Origin: Lentzea sp.
GTDB lineage: Bacteria > Actinomycetota > Actinomycetes > Mycobacteriales > Pseudonocardiaceae
Reading direction: 5' to 3'
DNA length: 5,252 nt
NCBI GenBank assembly: GCA_030146905.1
Contig: JASLAV010000925.1
Coordinates: 1 to 5,252, forward strand
Every line of letters begins with the position of its first letter. Position 1 is the stretch's first letter. Below, piece after piece: positions 1 to 5,236 of the stretch. Below the pieces are notes generated by a model that saw only the letters and a list, made by a program, of their open reading frames with translations, searched no databases and was not told where the DNA came from. Both the position numbers and the translations under genes were made by a program.

Positions 1-104
1 TTGGCCTCGGCGGGACGTGAGTACACGGTCCGCCCCACCATCCCGGCCGCCACCGCGGCACCGGTGATCACCACCACGGCCGGCACCAGCCATCGGTTCG
101 CCAC
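1..104 (-). CDS. 5' end of a leftward gene: probable membrane-anchored or secreted protein (partial)
   Basis: Read on the minus strand from a GTG at 104-102, the frame stays open to the window edge. It begins (M)ANRWLVPAVVVITGAA and continues VAAGMVGRTVYSRPAEA, about 34 residues. A short start with one Arg followed by a roughly 18-residue hydrophobic Ala/Val/Gly stretch is typical of a signal peptide or N-terminal membrane anchor. The start is uncertain. A GGGGAG at 111-106 could be a ribosome binding site but lies only one base from this GTG. A second in-frame GTG at 113-111 is possible, and an in-frame TAG at 125-123 limits the upstream extension. The gene is transcribed away from the lanthipeptide operon, and nothing visible links it to that pathway. 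The family cannot be recognised from so short a fragment. Confidence 0.5.
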   Translation of the reverse strand, partial: MANRWLVPAVVVITGAAVAAGMVGRTVYSRPAEA

Positions 105-160
105 GCTCCCCACGCACGCAGCCTAGCCGCACGACACGCCCCGGCAGCGGAGGGACGTTC

Positions 161-177
161 ACGGACAGCGCGTCCGT
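161..177. repeat. Short inverted repeat ACGGAC-n5-GTCCGT
   Basis: Two perfect 6-base arms flank the 5-base spacer AGCGC. The repeat lies about 57 bases upstream of the leftward gene start, where an operator for that gene could sit. It is short and GC-rich, so chance occurrence in this composition is quite possible. No regulator family can be named from it. Confidence 0.3.
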
Positions 178-234
178 TACATCAAAACATGAATTTCACC
201 CAAAAGATTAAAGTGGACACCAATCGCAGGTTGC

Positions 235-267
235 ATGTAGCAAGACAACAATTGCTACATAATTTTT
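235..267. promoter_or_regulatory. Perfect 9-bp inverted repeat followed by a T-run: operator or terminator candidate
   Basis: The arms ATGTAGCAA (235-243) and TTGCTACAT (252-260) are perfectly complementary across an 8-base spacer. AATTTTT follows directly at 261-267. Read on the plus strand this has the form of an intrinsic terminator, but with a weak AT-rich stem, and no plus-strand gene upstream is visible for it to terminate. It therefore fits better as a two-fold symmetric protein-binding site in the AT-rich promoter zone between divergent genes. That role is inference: no regulator gene is present in the window and the half-site was not matched to a known family. Confidence 0.5.
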
Positions 268-312
268 CGAGCGGCAATCTAATCCTATGAATGGGTACGT
301 TCAGACTATCCG

Positions 313-332
313 ATACGGCCGTTCGGCCGTAT
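313..332. promoter_or_regulatory. Perfect palindrome ATACGGCCG-TT-CGGCCGTAT
   Basis: Two 9-base arms separated by TT form a 20-base, fully symmetric element. The symmetry is much longer than expected by chance. As RNA it would give a GC-rich hairpin with a tight loop on either strand. As DNA it could bind a dimeric regulator. A run of A/T (ATTAAA) follows on the plus side but there is no clear T-tract, so a terminator role is not favoured. It lies about 380 bases upstream of the synthetase start, too far for a simple promoter-proximal operator of that gene unless the leader transcript is long. Confidence 0.5.
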
Positions 333-670
333 TAAACGCGCATTTGAAGCCACTTCGGTCTTCACCCGTAAAGAGTAGACAACACAGCGCGTGCACCAAG
401 GCGGGCAGCACCTGGCTATACGTCTGAATCGGCGTGGAATACCGCAGCTCACAGAGCCGAGAAATCAAGAACAACATCGTTCCGTTTAGCGACACCCGTT
501 CACCCGACCCGCAAAACACCTCAAACCAAACCTTGCAACCGGGTGAGATGGACCCAAACTTCATCACCCAGAGTTGCATACGCGCCGGTAATCCATGTCC
601 TTTGATCTCGAACGGGTTACCCATACGACTCGAACGGCGGATTGGCTGTAGCGGCCGAATTGTGCGGGAA

Positions 671-681
671 TATGCGGCATA
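671..681. promoter_or_regulatory. Small palindrome TATGC-G-GCATA close to the operon start
   Basis: Five-base arms around a central G give an 11-base dyad that ends 34 bases before the GTG of the synthetase, between any upstream promoter and the ribosome binding site. Its right half, GCGGCATA, recurs exactly in the left arm of the hairpin after the precursor gene (3512-3519) and inverted in the right arm (3527-3534). It could be an operator or overlap a -10 region (AATATG/CATAAA), but no -35 box at good spacing was found. Treat it as a candidate only. Confidence 0.3.
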
Positions 682-700
682 AACAAAACGCAAACGAATC

Positions 701-709
701 GAGGAGGGG
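701..709 (+). promoter_or_regulatory. Ribosome binding site fixing the GTG start of the synthetase
   Basis: The purine run GAGGAGGGG lies six bases before GTG at 716. This strong Shine-Dalgarno match sets the non-ATG start. The resulting N-terminus (MDLRYEAYCFADRQFYD) matches the usual beginning of RamC/LanKC proteins. Confidence 0.85.
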
Positions 710-715
710 AATTCG

Positions 716-3277
716 GTGGACCTCAGATACGAGGCGTACTGCTTCGCTGATCGGCAGTTCTACGATCTGCAGAGCAGCACCGAAAGCACCTCCGGCGACG
801 ACTTCTCCACCGCTCTGCCGGCACTCCCGTCAGGCTGGGCGATGGTCGAGCGCAACGTCTGGCGGCACCAACACCCCGAAGGGGTGCAGCTGCCCAACCA
901 GGGGTGGAAGATCCACGTTTCCGCCGGCCTCGACAACGCGAGCCGCGTTCTCAAGACGACTTTCGACTACTGCGTCGAACGACGCATCTCGTTCAAGTAC
1001 CTGCGGACGATGTCGATCGTGCTGGCCCGCAACTCGAAGTACGCGCCCCGTGAGGGCAGCGGCAAGCTGATCACGATCTACCCGACCAGTGCCGAGCACC
1101 TCGAGACCATCTGCACCGAGCTGGGGCAGCTGCTCGACGGCGAGCACGGCGCCTACATCCTGAGCGACCTGCGGTTCGGCAAGGGGCCGCTGTTCGTCCG
1201 CTACGGCGGGTTCTCCGAGCAGTGGCTGGAGGTCGACGGGCAGCAGGTGCTCGCGATCGAGGGCCCGGACGGCACGCTCATCGCGGACAAGCGCAAGCCG
1301 GTCTTCAGCACGCCCGAGTGGATCGAGCTGCCCGAGTTCCTCGCGCCGCACCTGGCGGAGCGCAACGCCGGCGACCCCGACAGGTTCCCGTACCAGATCA
1401 AGAGCTCGCTGCACTTCTCCAACGGTGGCGGTGTCTACCTCGCGACGCGCAAGAGCGACGGCAAGGAGGTCGTGCTCAAGGAGGCGCGACCGCACGCCGG
1501 GCTCGACCGCGAGGGCCGCGACGCCGTGGCGAGGCTGGAGCTCGAGTTCGAGATCCTCACGAAGCTGAACGGCATCGACGGTGTGCCGGAGGTGTACGAC
1601 CGCTTCACGGAGTGGGAGCACCTGTTCGTGGCCATGGAGTTCATGCCGGGGCGTTCGCTCGGGCAGTGGCTCGGCCACAACTACCCGCTGACGCACCGGG
1701 ACGTCACCGCCGACAAGCTGACGGCCTACCGCACCAGGGCCCTCGCGCTCATCGCCAAGGTCGAGGACCTGATGGCACGGGTGCACGACCGCGGTGTCGT
1801 GTTCGGCGACCTGCACACCATGAACATCCTGGTCGGCGAGGACGACGAGGTCTCGCTGATCGACTTCGAGCTGTCGTCCACCATCGAGGACGTGCACCGG
1901 CCGACGCTCGGCGCACCGGGGTTCCAGGCCCCGAACGACCGCGAGGGCTTCGACATCGACGCCTACCCGATGGCCGCGCTCAAGCTGTGGATCTTCCTGC
2001 CGCTCAACGCGGTGCTGGAGCTCGCGCCGGCCAAGCTGCGCCAGCACGTGCACGTCGTCGCGGAGCGCTTCGGCCTCGACGAGGACTACCAGCGGCAGGT
2101 GCTGGACGTGCTCACGCCGCGCGTCGACCCGCCGGCGGACCCCGCGTTCACCTCGTTCGACGACGAGAGTCCTGATTGGACGGTCGTGCGCAAGGAGATC
2201 GCCACGGCGATCCTGCACAGCGCGACACCGCAGCGCAGCGACCGGCTGTTCCCCGGCGACATCGAGCAGTTCGAGGTCGGCGGCACGTGCTTCGGGTACG
2301 GCGCGGCCGGAGTGCTGCACGCGCTCGCCGAAAGCGGCGAGGGCCGGTACCCCGAGCACGAGGACTGGCTGATCGCAACGGTCAGGAACGACCCGCCCAA
2401 GCAACCAGGCTTCTTCGTCGGCGCGCACGGCATCGCGCACGTGCTGGAGAACTTCGGCCACCACGACATCGCCACCGAGCTCGTCGAGAGCTACGCACCG
2501 CTCGTCCGCACCACGCAGGACCACGGGCTCAGCGCCGGTCTGTCCGGCATCGGCCTCAACCTGCTGCACTTCGCGGACTCGCGGCACGACAGCTGTTTCG
2601 CCACGAAGGCGGAGGAGGTGGCGGATCGGCTCGCGACGCAGCTGGACCAGGCACCACCGCCCGGAGCCAAGGCGAAGGCCGGCCTGCTGCACGGCTGGTC
2701 GGGACCGGCGCTGTTCTTCCTGCGCCTGTTCGAGCACACCGCGGAACAGCGCTGGCTGGAGCTGTCCGAGCAGGCGCTCGAACGCGACCTGGCCGAGACG
2801 ATGGTCGCGCTGGACGGTTCGCTGCAGGTGCGCGACGGCACCTTCCGCTCGCTGCCCTACGTCGGCATCGGCGGTGCGGGCATCGCGCTGGTGCTCACCG
2901 AGTTCGCGAAGGTCGCGCCGGAACGCCCGTGCGTGGACAAGCTCCCCGGCCTGCTCAGCGGCTGCACCGGCGAGTTCGTCATCCAGCCCGCCTTCACGCT
3001 GGGCAGGGCCGGGCTGATGACCACGCTGGCCCACGCGACCAGGCTCCGGCCGGACGAACGGCTCGAGCGCGCCGTCGACCAGCACCTCAAAGCCCTCGGC
3101 TGGCACGCCGTGCGCTACGGCGGCGGGCTCGCCTTCCCCGGTGTGCAGCTGCGCCGGCTGTCCATGGACCTCAACACCGGCGGTGCGGGCGTCCTGCTCG
3201 CGATCGCGTCCACTGTGGACGCGGTACCGCCACTGCCCTTCCTGGGCTCACGAACGCCGGTCACCTCTGACCGGTAG
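716..3277 (+). CDS. lanKC: Class III lanthipeptide synthetase LanKC (RamC/LabKC-like; lyase-kinase-cyclase)
   Basis: This 853-residue protein has the normal length and order of class III synthetases. It would phosphorylate Ser/Thr in the precursor core, eliminate phosphate, and add Cys thiols to form lanthionine or labionin rings in the cytoplasm. Residues about 1-215 form the phospho-Ser/Thr lyase domain, with the family-typical FKYLR (93-97), NSKYAPR (106-112) and VRYGGF (161-166). Residues about 225-480 form a protein kinase domain: a Gly-rich loop near NGGGV (236-240), Lys255 in VVLKE, a candidate alpha-C Glu at 275-279, catalytic GDLHTMN with Asp365 and Asn370, and metal-binding Asp383 in DFE. 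Residues about 515-835 form a LanC-like alpha-toroid with seven GxxG-type repeats. The usual LanC zinc ligands are missing: YVGIGGAGI and LNTGGAGV stand where Trp-Cys-Gly and Cys-His-Gly would be, as is usual for class III. The precursor gene starts 34 bases downstream. Family assignment is secure from motifs; ring type made cannot be read from the enzyme. Confidence 0.96.
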   Translation: MDLRYEAYCFADRQFYDLQSSTESTSGDDFSTALPALPSGWAMVERNVWRHQHPEGVQLPNQGWKIHVSAGLDNASRVLKTTFDYCVERRISFKYLRTMSIVLARNSKYAPREGSGKLITIYPTSAEHLETICTELGQLLDGEHGAYILSDLRFGKGPLFVRYGGFSEQWLEVDGQQVLAIEGPDGTLIADKRKPVFSTPEWIELPEFLAPHLAERNAGDPDRFPYQIKSSLHFSNGGGVYLATRKSDGKEVVLKEARPHAGLDREGRDAVARLELEFEILTKLNGIDGVPEVYDRFTEWEHLFVAMEFMPGRSLGQWLGHNYPLTHRDVTADKLTAYRTRALALIAKVEDLMARVHDRGVVFGDLHTMNILVGEDDEVSLIDFELSSTIEDVHRPTLGAPGFQAPNDREGFDIDAYPMAALKLWIFLPLNAVLELAPAKLRQHVHVVAERFGLDEDYQRQVLDVLTPRVDPPADPAFTSFDDESPDWTVVRKEIATAILHSATPQRSDRLFPGDIEQFEVGGTCFGYGAAGVLHALAESGEGRYPEHEDWLIATVRNDPPKQPGFFVGAHGIAHVLENFGHHDIATELVESYAPLVRTTQDHGLSAGLSGIGLNLLHFADSRHDSCFATKAEEVADRLATQLDQAPPPGAKAKAGLLHGWSGPALFFLRLFEHTAEQRWLELSEQALERDLAETMVALDGSLQVRDGTFRSLPYVGIGGAGIALVLTEFAKVAPERPCVDKLPGLLSGCTGEFVIQPAFTLGRAGLMTTLAHATRLRPDERLERAVDQHLKALGWHAVRYGGGLAFPGVQLRRLSMDLNTGGAGVLLAIASTVDAVPPLPFLGSRTPVTSDR

Positions 3278-3299
3278 CAAGAAACCGATCCCTCGATTG

Positions 3300-3305
3300 A
3301 AGGAG
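3300..3305 (+). promoter_or_regulatory. Ribosome binding site of the precursor peptide gene
   Basis: AAGGAG lies six bases before the ATG at 3312, an optimal site. It supports translation of the small precursor gene in its own right and rules out the overlapping longer frame that starts at 3141 inside the synthetase gene. Confidence 0.85.
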
Positions 3306-3311
3306 ACTGTC

Positions 3312-3479
3312 ATGGGATTCATCCTTGACATGCAGGACCTGGAGACCCCCGAGGCCCCGAGCAACGCGATGGCGTCGGGCCACGGTGGCGGCGGCGGTGG
3401 CGGTGGCTCCACGACCGCGTCGAACGCGTCGCTCCTGCTGCCCTGCTCGCACAGCACCGTCAGCCTGCTGGCCTGCTGA
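3312..3479 (+). CDS. lanA: Class III lanthipeptide precursor peptide (LanA) with octaglycine tract
   Basis: This 55-residue peptide is the probable substrate of the upstream synthetase. The N-terminal part, MGFILDMQDLETPE, matches the class III leader pattern (hydrophobic ILxLQ-like helix, then acidic residues and TP, as in RamS and LabA), which LanKC recognises. Residues 25-32 are eight consecutive glycines after GH. The C-terminal part, from Ser33, is STTASNASLLLPC then SHSTVSLLAC. It contains two ring motifs, Ser37-x2-Ser40-x4-Cys45 and Ser48-x2-Ser51-x3-Cys55, separated by two residues. Each can yield a labionin or a Dha plus lanthionine. Both cysteines would be used, so no disulfide is expected, unlike labyrinthopeptins. 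From memory, SNAS matches labyrinthopeptin A1, ASLLL matches SapB, and STVSLLAC resembles STGSLFAC of labyrinthopeptin A2. The true leader/core boundary is unknown; the Gly tract is the natural candidate. The peptide ends exactly on a ring Cys. Confidence 0.95.
   Translation: MGFILDMQDLETPEAPSNAMASGHGGGGGGGGSTTASNASLLLPCSHSTVSLLAC
3384..3407 (+). repeat. (GGN)8 tract encoding eight glycines at the leader/core junction
   Basis: Eight consecutive GGT/GGC codons form a near-perfect triplet repeat. Such tracts can change length by slippage, which would alter the linker between leader and core in frame. In the peptide it would give a flexible, protease-accessible hinge directly before Ser33. RamS and LabA, as remembered, have no such run. 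Confidence 0.85.
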
Positions 3480-3506
3480 GCTTCTCCACACAGGTGAACC
3501 ACGGCC

Positions 3507-3539
3507 GGTGAGCGGCATAGGCGAAGTATGCCGCTCACC
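3507..3539 (+). terminator. Strong hairpin after the precursor gene (terminator or attenuator)
   Basis: The arms GGTGAGCGGCATA (3507-3519) and TATGCCGCTCACC (3527-3539) form a perfect 13-bp stem with the 7-base loop GGCGAAG, starting 27 bases after the precursor stop. No T-run follows, which is common for actinomycete terminators. In lanthipeptide operons a leaky terminator or 3' stabilising stem after the precursor gene is a usual way to make more precursor mRNA than downstream transporter mRNA. That role is inferred from position and structure. Confidence 0.7.
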
Positions 3540-3548
3540 CGCCAACTG

Positions 3549-3582
3549 CAGGGCCCGGCAGCCGGCCAGCTGTCGGGCCCTG
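3549..3582 (+). terminator. Second tandem hairpin before the transporter gene
   Basis: The segments 3549-3562 and 3569-3582 pair over 14 positions (one G-U) around a 6-base loop, CGGCCA. The core of the stem is CAGGGCCCG/CGGGCCCTG, so it is very stable. It begins nine bases after the first hairpin and ends 24 bases before the ribosome binding site of the transporter gene. There is no T-run. With the first stem it forms a double barrier that probably lowers read-through into the export genes or protects the upstream mRNA from 3' decay. Confidence 0.6.
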
Positions 3583-3606
3583 GCTCATGATGCGCCCTCG
3601 TGACCC

Positions 3607-3612
3607 GGAGGA
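3607..3612 (+). promoter_or_regulatory. Ribosome binding site fixing the ATG at 3620
   Basis: GGAGGA lies seven bases before the ATG at 3620. The upstream in-frame ATGs at 3587 and 3590 have no such site and sit just after the second hairpin. The start at 3620 is therefore chosen; the longer form would add 11 residues of unlikely sequence (MMRPRDPEEQP). Confidence 0.8.
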
Positions 3613-3619
3613 ACAGCCG

Positions 3620-5236
3620 ATGGCCAAACCCGGTGACGCCCTGCTGTTCTCCGTCGTCCGCCGCGATCACCGGCCCTGGCTGCTGCTGCTGAACGCCGCC
3701 GTCGCCACGACCGGCGGCCTTTTGCTCCCCACAGCGCTCGCCAACGCCGTGGACATGGCGTTGAGCGGCACGTTCGTGCTGTTCACCGTGCTGTTCCTGC
3801 TCCTGCTGGCCGCCACCGAGATCGTCGGCGACGCGATCGGCATCGTGCTCGCCGCGAGCATCACCAGCCGTGCCACGGCGTGGCTGCGGCGCAAGCTCTC
3901 CAAGAAGCTCCTCTCCCTCGGTCACCCCTCCCCGTTCGCCGCGGGTGACGCGGTGAGCCGGGTGACCGGCGACTGCGGCAACGCGGGCGGCATCGCCGTC
4001 ACGCTGATCACGCTGCTGGTCACGGCCGTGTCCTCGGTGGGCGCGATAGTCGCGCTGGCGCTGCTGGACTGGCGGCTGGCCGCCGTGTTCGCGGTGAGCG
4101 TGCCGCTGGCGATGTTCCTGGTCCGCACGCACATGCAGCTCACGGCCGACGACGTGCTGGCCTACCAAGAGGTGTCCGGTGACGTGTCGGCGCGGCTGCT
4201 CGACGCGGTGTCCGGCAGGCGCACCATCGCCGCCGCCGGCATCGCCGGCCACGAGACCGAACGCGTGCTGCGCCCGCTCCCCCTGCTCGCCGAGGCGGGT
4301 GCGGGCATGTGGCGCACCCAGGCGAAGATGATGTGGCGTGCCGGCCTGCTGCTGCCGGCCGTGGAGATCGCGGTGCTCATCACCGCCGGTTTCGGCGTGA
4401 TGGCGGGCAGGCTGAGCCCCGGTGACGTGCTGGCCGCGCTCGGCTACGCCGCGCTGGGCATGGGCATCGTCGGCCAGATCCCCCAGCTCACCGCGCTGGA
4501 ACGCACCCGCGCGTCCGCGACCAGGATCGTCGAGGTCCTCGACACCGCGGTCCCCGAGCGACCGGCGGCGCTGCACGGTGCCGGCGTCCTGGAACTGCGC
4601 GGAGTCACCGTCGGGAACGCCCTGCGGGACGTGAACCTCTCCGTCCCCGCCGGCACGTTCGCCGCGATCGTCGGCAGCTCCGGCGCCGGCAAGTCGACGC
4701 TCGCCTCCGTGCTGGGCGGACTGTCCACTCCGGACTCCGGTGAGATCGTGCGCGACGGCGACGTCGGGTACGCCTTCGAACGCCCGGCGTTGCTGGGTAC
4801 GACGATCGGTCGTTCCATCGGTTATGGAACGGACGCCGACGAGCTGCAGGTTCGGGACGCCGCGGTCGCCGCGCAGGTGCACGACGTGCTGATCCGGTTG
4901 CCGCAGGGCTATGACACCCCTCTCTCCGACGCCCCGCTTTCGGGTGGTGAGGCGCAACGGATCGGCCTGGCCCGCGCGATCGTCCGGGATCCCGAGGTGC
5001 TCGTGCTCGACGACGCCACCGCCAGTCTGGACACGGTGACCGAGGCCGAGGTGGACAAGGCGCTCACCACCGCGCTCCCCGGCAGGACACGGGTGGTCGT
5101 CACACACCGGACGGCGACGGCCGCACGCGCGGACGTCGTGGTGTGGCTGGAGAACGGCCGGGTCAGAGGCACCGGCACCCATCGAGAACTGTGGGACGAC
5201 GCGGACTACCGCGCCGTGTTCACCGGGGGCGAGTGA
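3620..5236 (+). CDS. lanT: ABC exporter half-transporter (membrane domain plus ATPase) for lanthipeptide export
   Basis: This 538-residue protein has the membrane-domain-then-ATPase order of ABC exporters and should act at the cytoplasmic membrane. About six hydrophobic segments are visible (roughly 18-45, 51-80, 124-149, 152-169, 242-262, 267-288). The ATPase domain follows from about 320: Walker A GSSGAGKST (352-360), signature LSGGE (440-444), Walker B LVLDD (461-465), D-loop SLD, and H-loop His496. Two positions are unusual. The Q-loop Gln appears to be Glu387 (AFERP), and the residue after the Walker B Asp is Asp465 instead of catalytic Glu, as in the degenerate site of heterodimeric exporters. 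There is no N-terminal C39 peptidase, so it cannot cleave the leader itself. It overlaps the next gene by one base (TGATG), which suggests translational coupling to a partner half. This fits RamA/RamB and LabT1/LabT2 pairs. Substrate assignment rests on context. Confidence 0.92.
   Translation: MAKPGDALLFSVVRRDHRPWLLLLNAAVATTGGLLLPTALANAVDMALSGTFVLFTVLFLLLLAATEIVGDAIGIVLAASITSRATAWLRRKLSKKLLSLGHPSPFAAGDAVSRVTGDCGNAGGIAVTLITLLVTAVSSVGAIVALALLDWRLAAVFAVSVPLAMFLVRTHMQLTADDVLAYQEVSGDVSARLLDAVSGRRTIAAAGIAGHETERVLRPLPLLAEAGAGMWRTQAKMMWRAGLLLPAVEIAVLITAGFGVMAGRLSPGDVLAALGYAALGMGIVGQIPQLTALERTRASATRIVEVLDTAVPERPAALHGAGVLELRGVTVGNALRDVNLSVPAGTFAAIVGSSGAGKSTLASVLGGLSTPDSGEIVRDGDVGYAFERPALLGTTIGRSIGYGTDADELQVRDAAVAAQVHDVLIRLPQGYDTPLSDAPLSGGEAQRIGLARAIVRDPEVLVLDDATASLDTVTEAEVDKALTTALPGRTRVVVTHRTATAARADVVVWLENGRVRGTGTHRELWDDADYRAVFTGGE

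Larger units (their letters stand above)
105..715. other. Long divergent intergenic region, AT-rich in part, no convincing gene
   Basis: This gap of about 600 bases separates the leftward gene from the lanthipeptide operon. Its middle (about 180-300) is clearly richer in A/T than the flanking coding DNA. Short frames exist (82 codons at 434-682 on plus, 130 codons at 301-693 on minus). They overlap each other, lack ribosome binding sites, contain rare codons such as ATA and TTA/CTA, and show no recognisable domain, so they are not called as genes. The region holds several dyad symmetries, listed separately, and probably the promoter of the operon. No well-spaced -35/-10 pair could be assigned with confidence. 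It may also hold remnants of a decayed gene, but no homology was recognised. Confidence 0.6.

Noticed and set aside
231..261. Promoter built from TTGCAT and TACATA
   Set aside because: The spacing is 19 bases, the hexamers are poor matches, and both fall inside the inverted repeat, so a promoter call is not supported.
434..682. 82-codon plus-strand frame ending just before the synthetase gene
   Set aside because: It has no Shine-Dalgarno sequence before the ATG, codon use unlike the neighbouring genes, and no recognised similarity.
301..693. 130-codon minus-strand frame in the upstream gap
   Set aside because: It has no ribosome binding site or recognisable domain and an unusual Cys/Phe-rich composition, and it overlaps a plus-strand frame of similar quality. 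A real small gene is not excluded.
830..3106. 758-codon open frame on the minus strand opposite the synthetase gene
   Set aside because: It is the antisense shadow of a high-GC coding gene. Its composition (Arg, Val, Glu, Gln repeats) has no domain, and the plus-strand protein is unmistakably LanKC.
3384..3410. Double-glycine leader cleavage by the transporter
   Set aside because: The glycine run before Ser33 resembles a C39 cleavage signal, but the transporter starts directly with the membrane domain and has no peptidase domain in this window.
3508..3603. Possible second small peptide from GTG at 3508 (VSGIGEVCRSPANC...), rich in Cys and Ser
   Set aside because: It has no ribosome binding site, lies entirely on the two hairpins, lacks a class III leader, and reads in the frame overlapping the precursor gene. 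The Cys and Ser follow from the repeat sequence.
3587..3619. Upstream ATG start for the transporter
   Set aside because: The ATG at 3620 has a GGAGGA site at seven bases. The ATGs at 3587 and 3590 have none and would add a non-conserved-looking charged extension.
3248..5182. 644-codon open frame on the minus strand opposite precursor and transporter
   Set aside because: The product is a low-complexity Gln/His/Arg-rich sequence typical of antisense frames in GC-rich DNA, while the plus strand carries intact ABC motifs.
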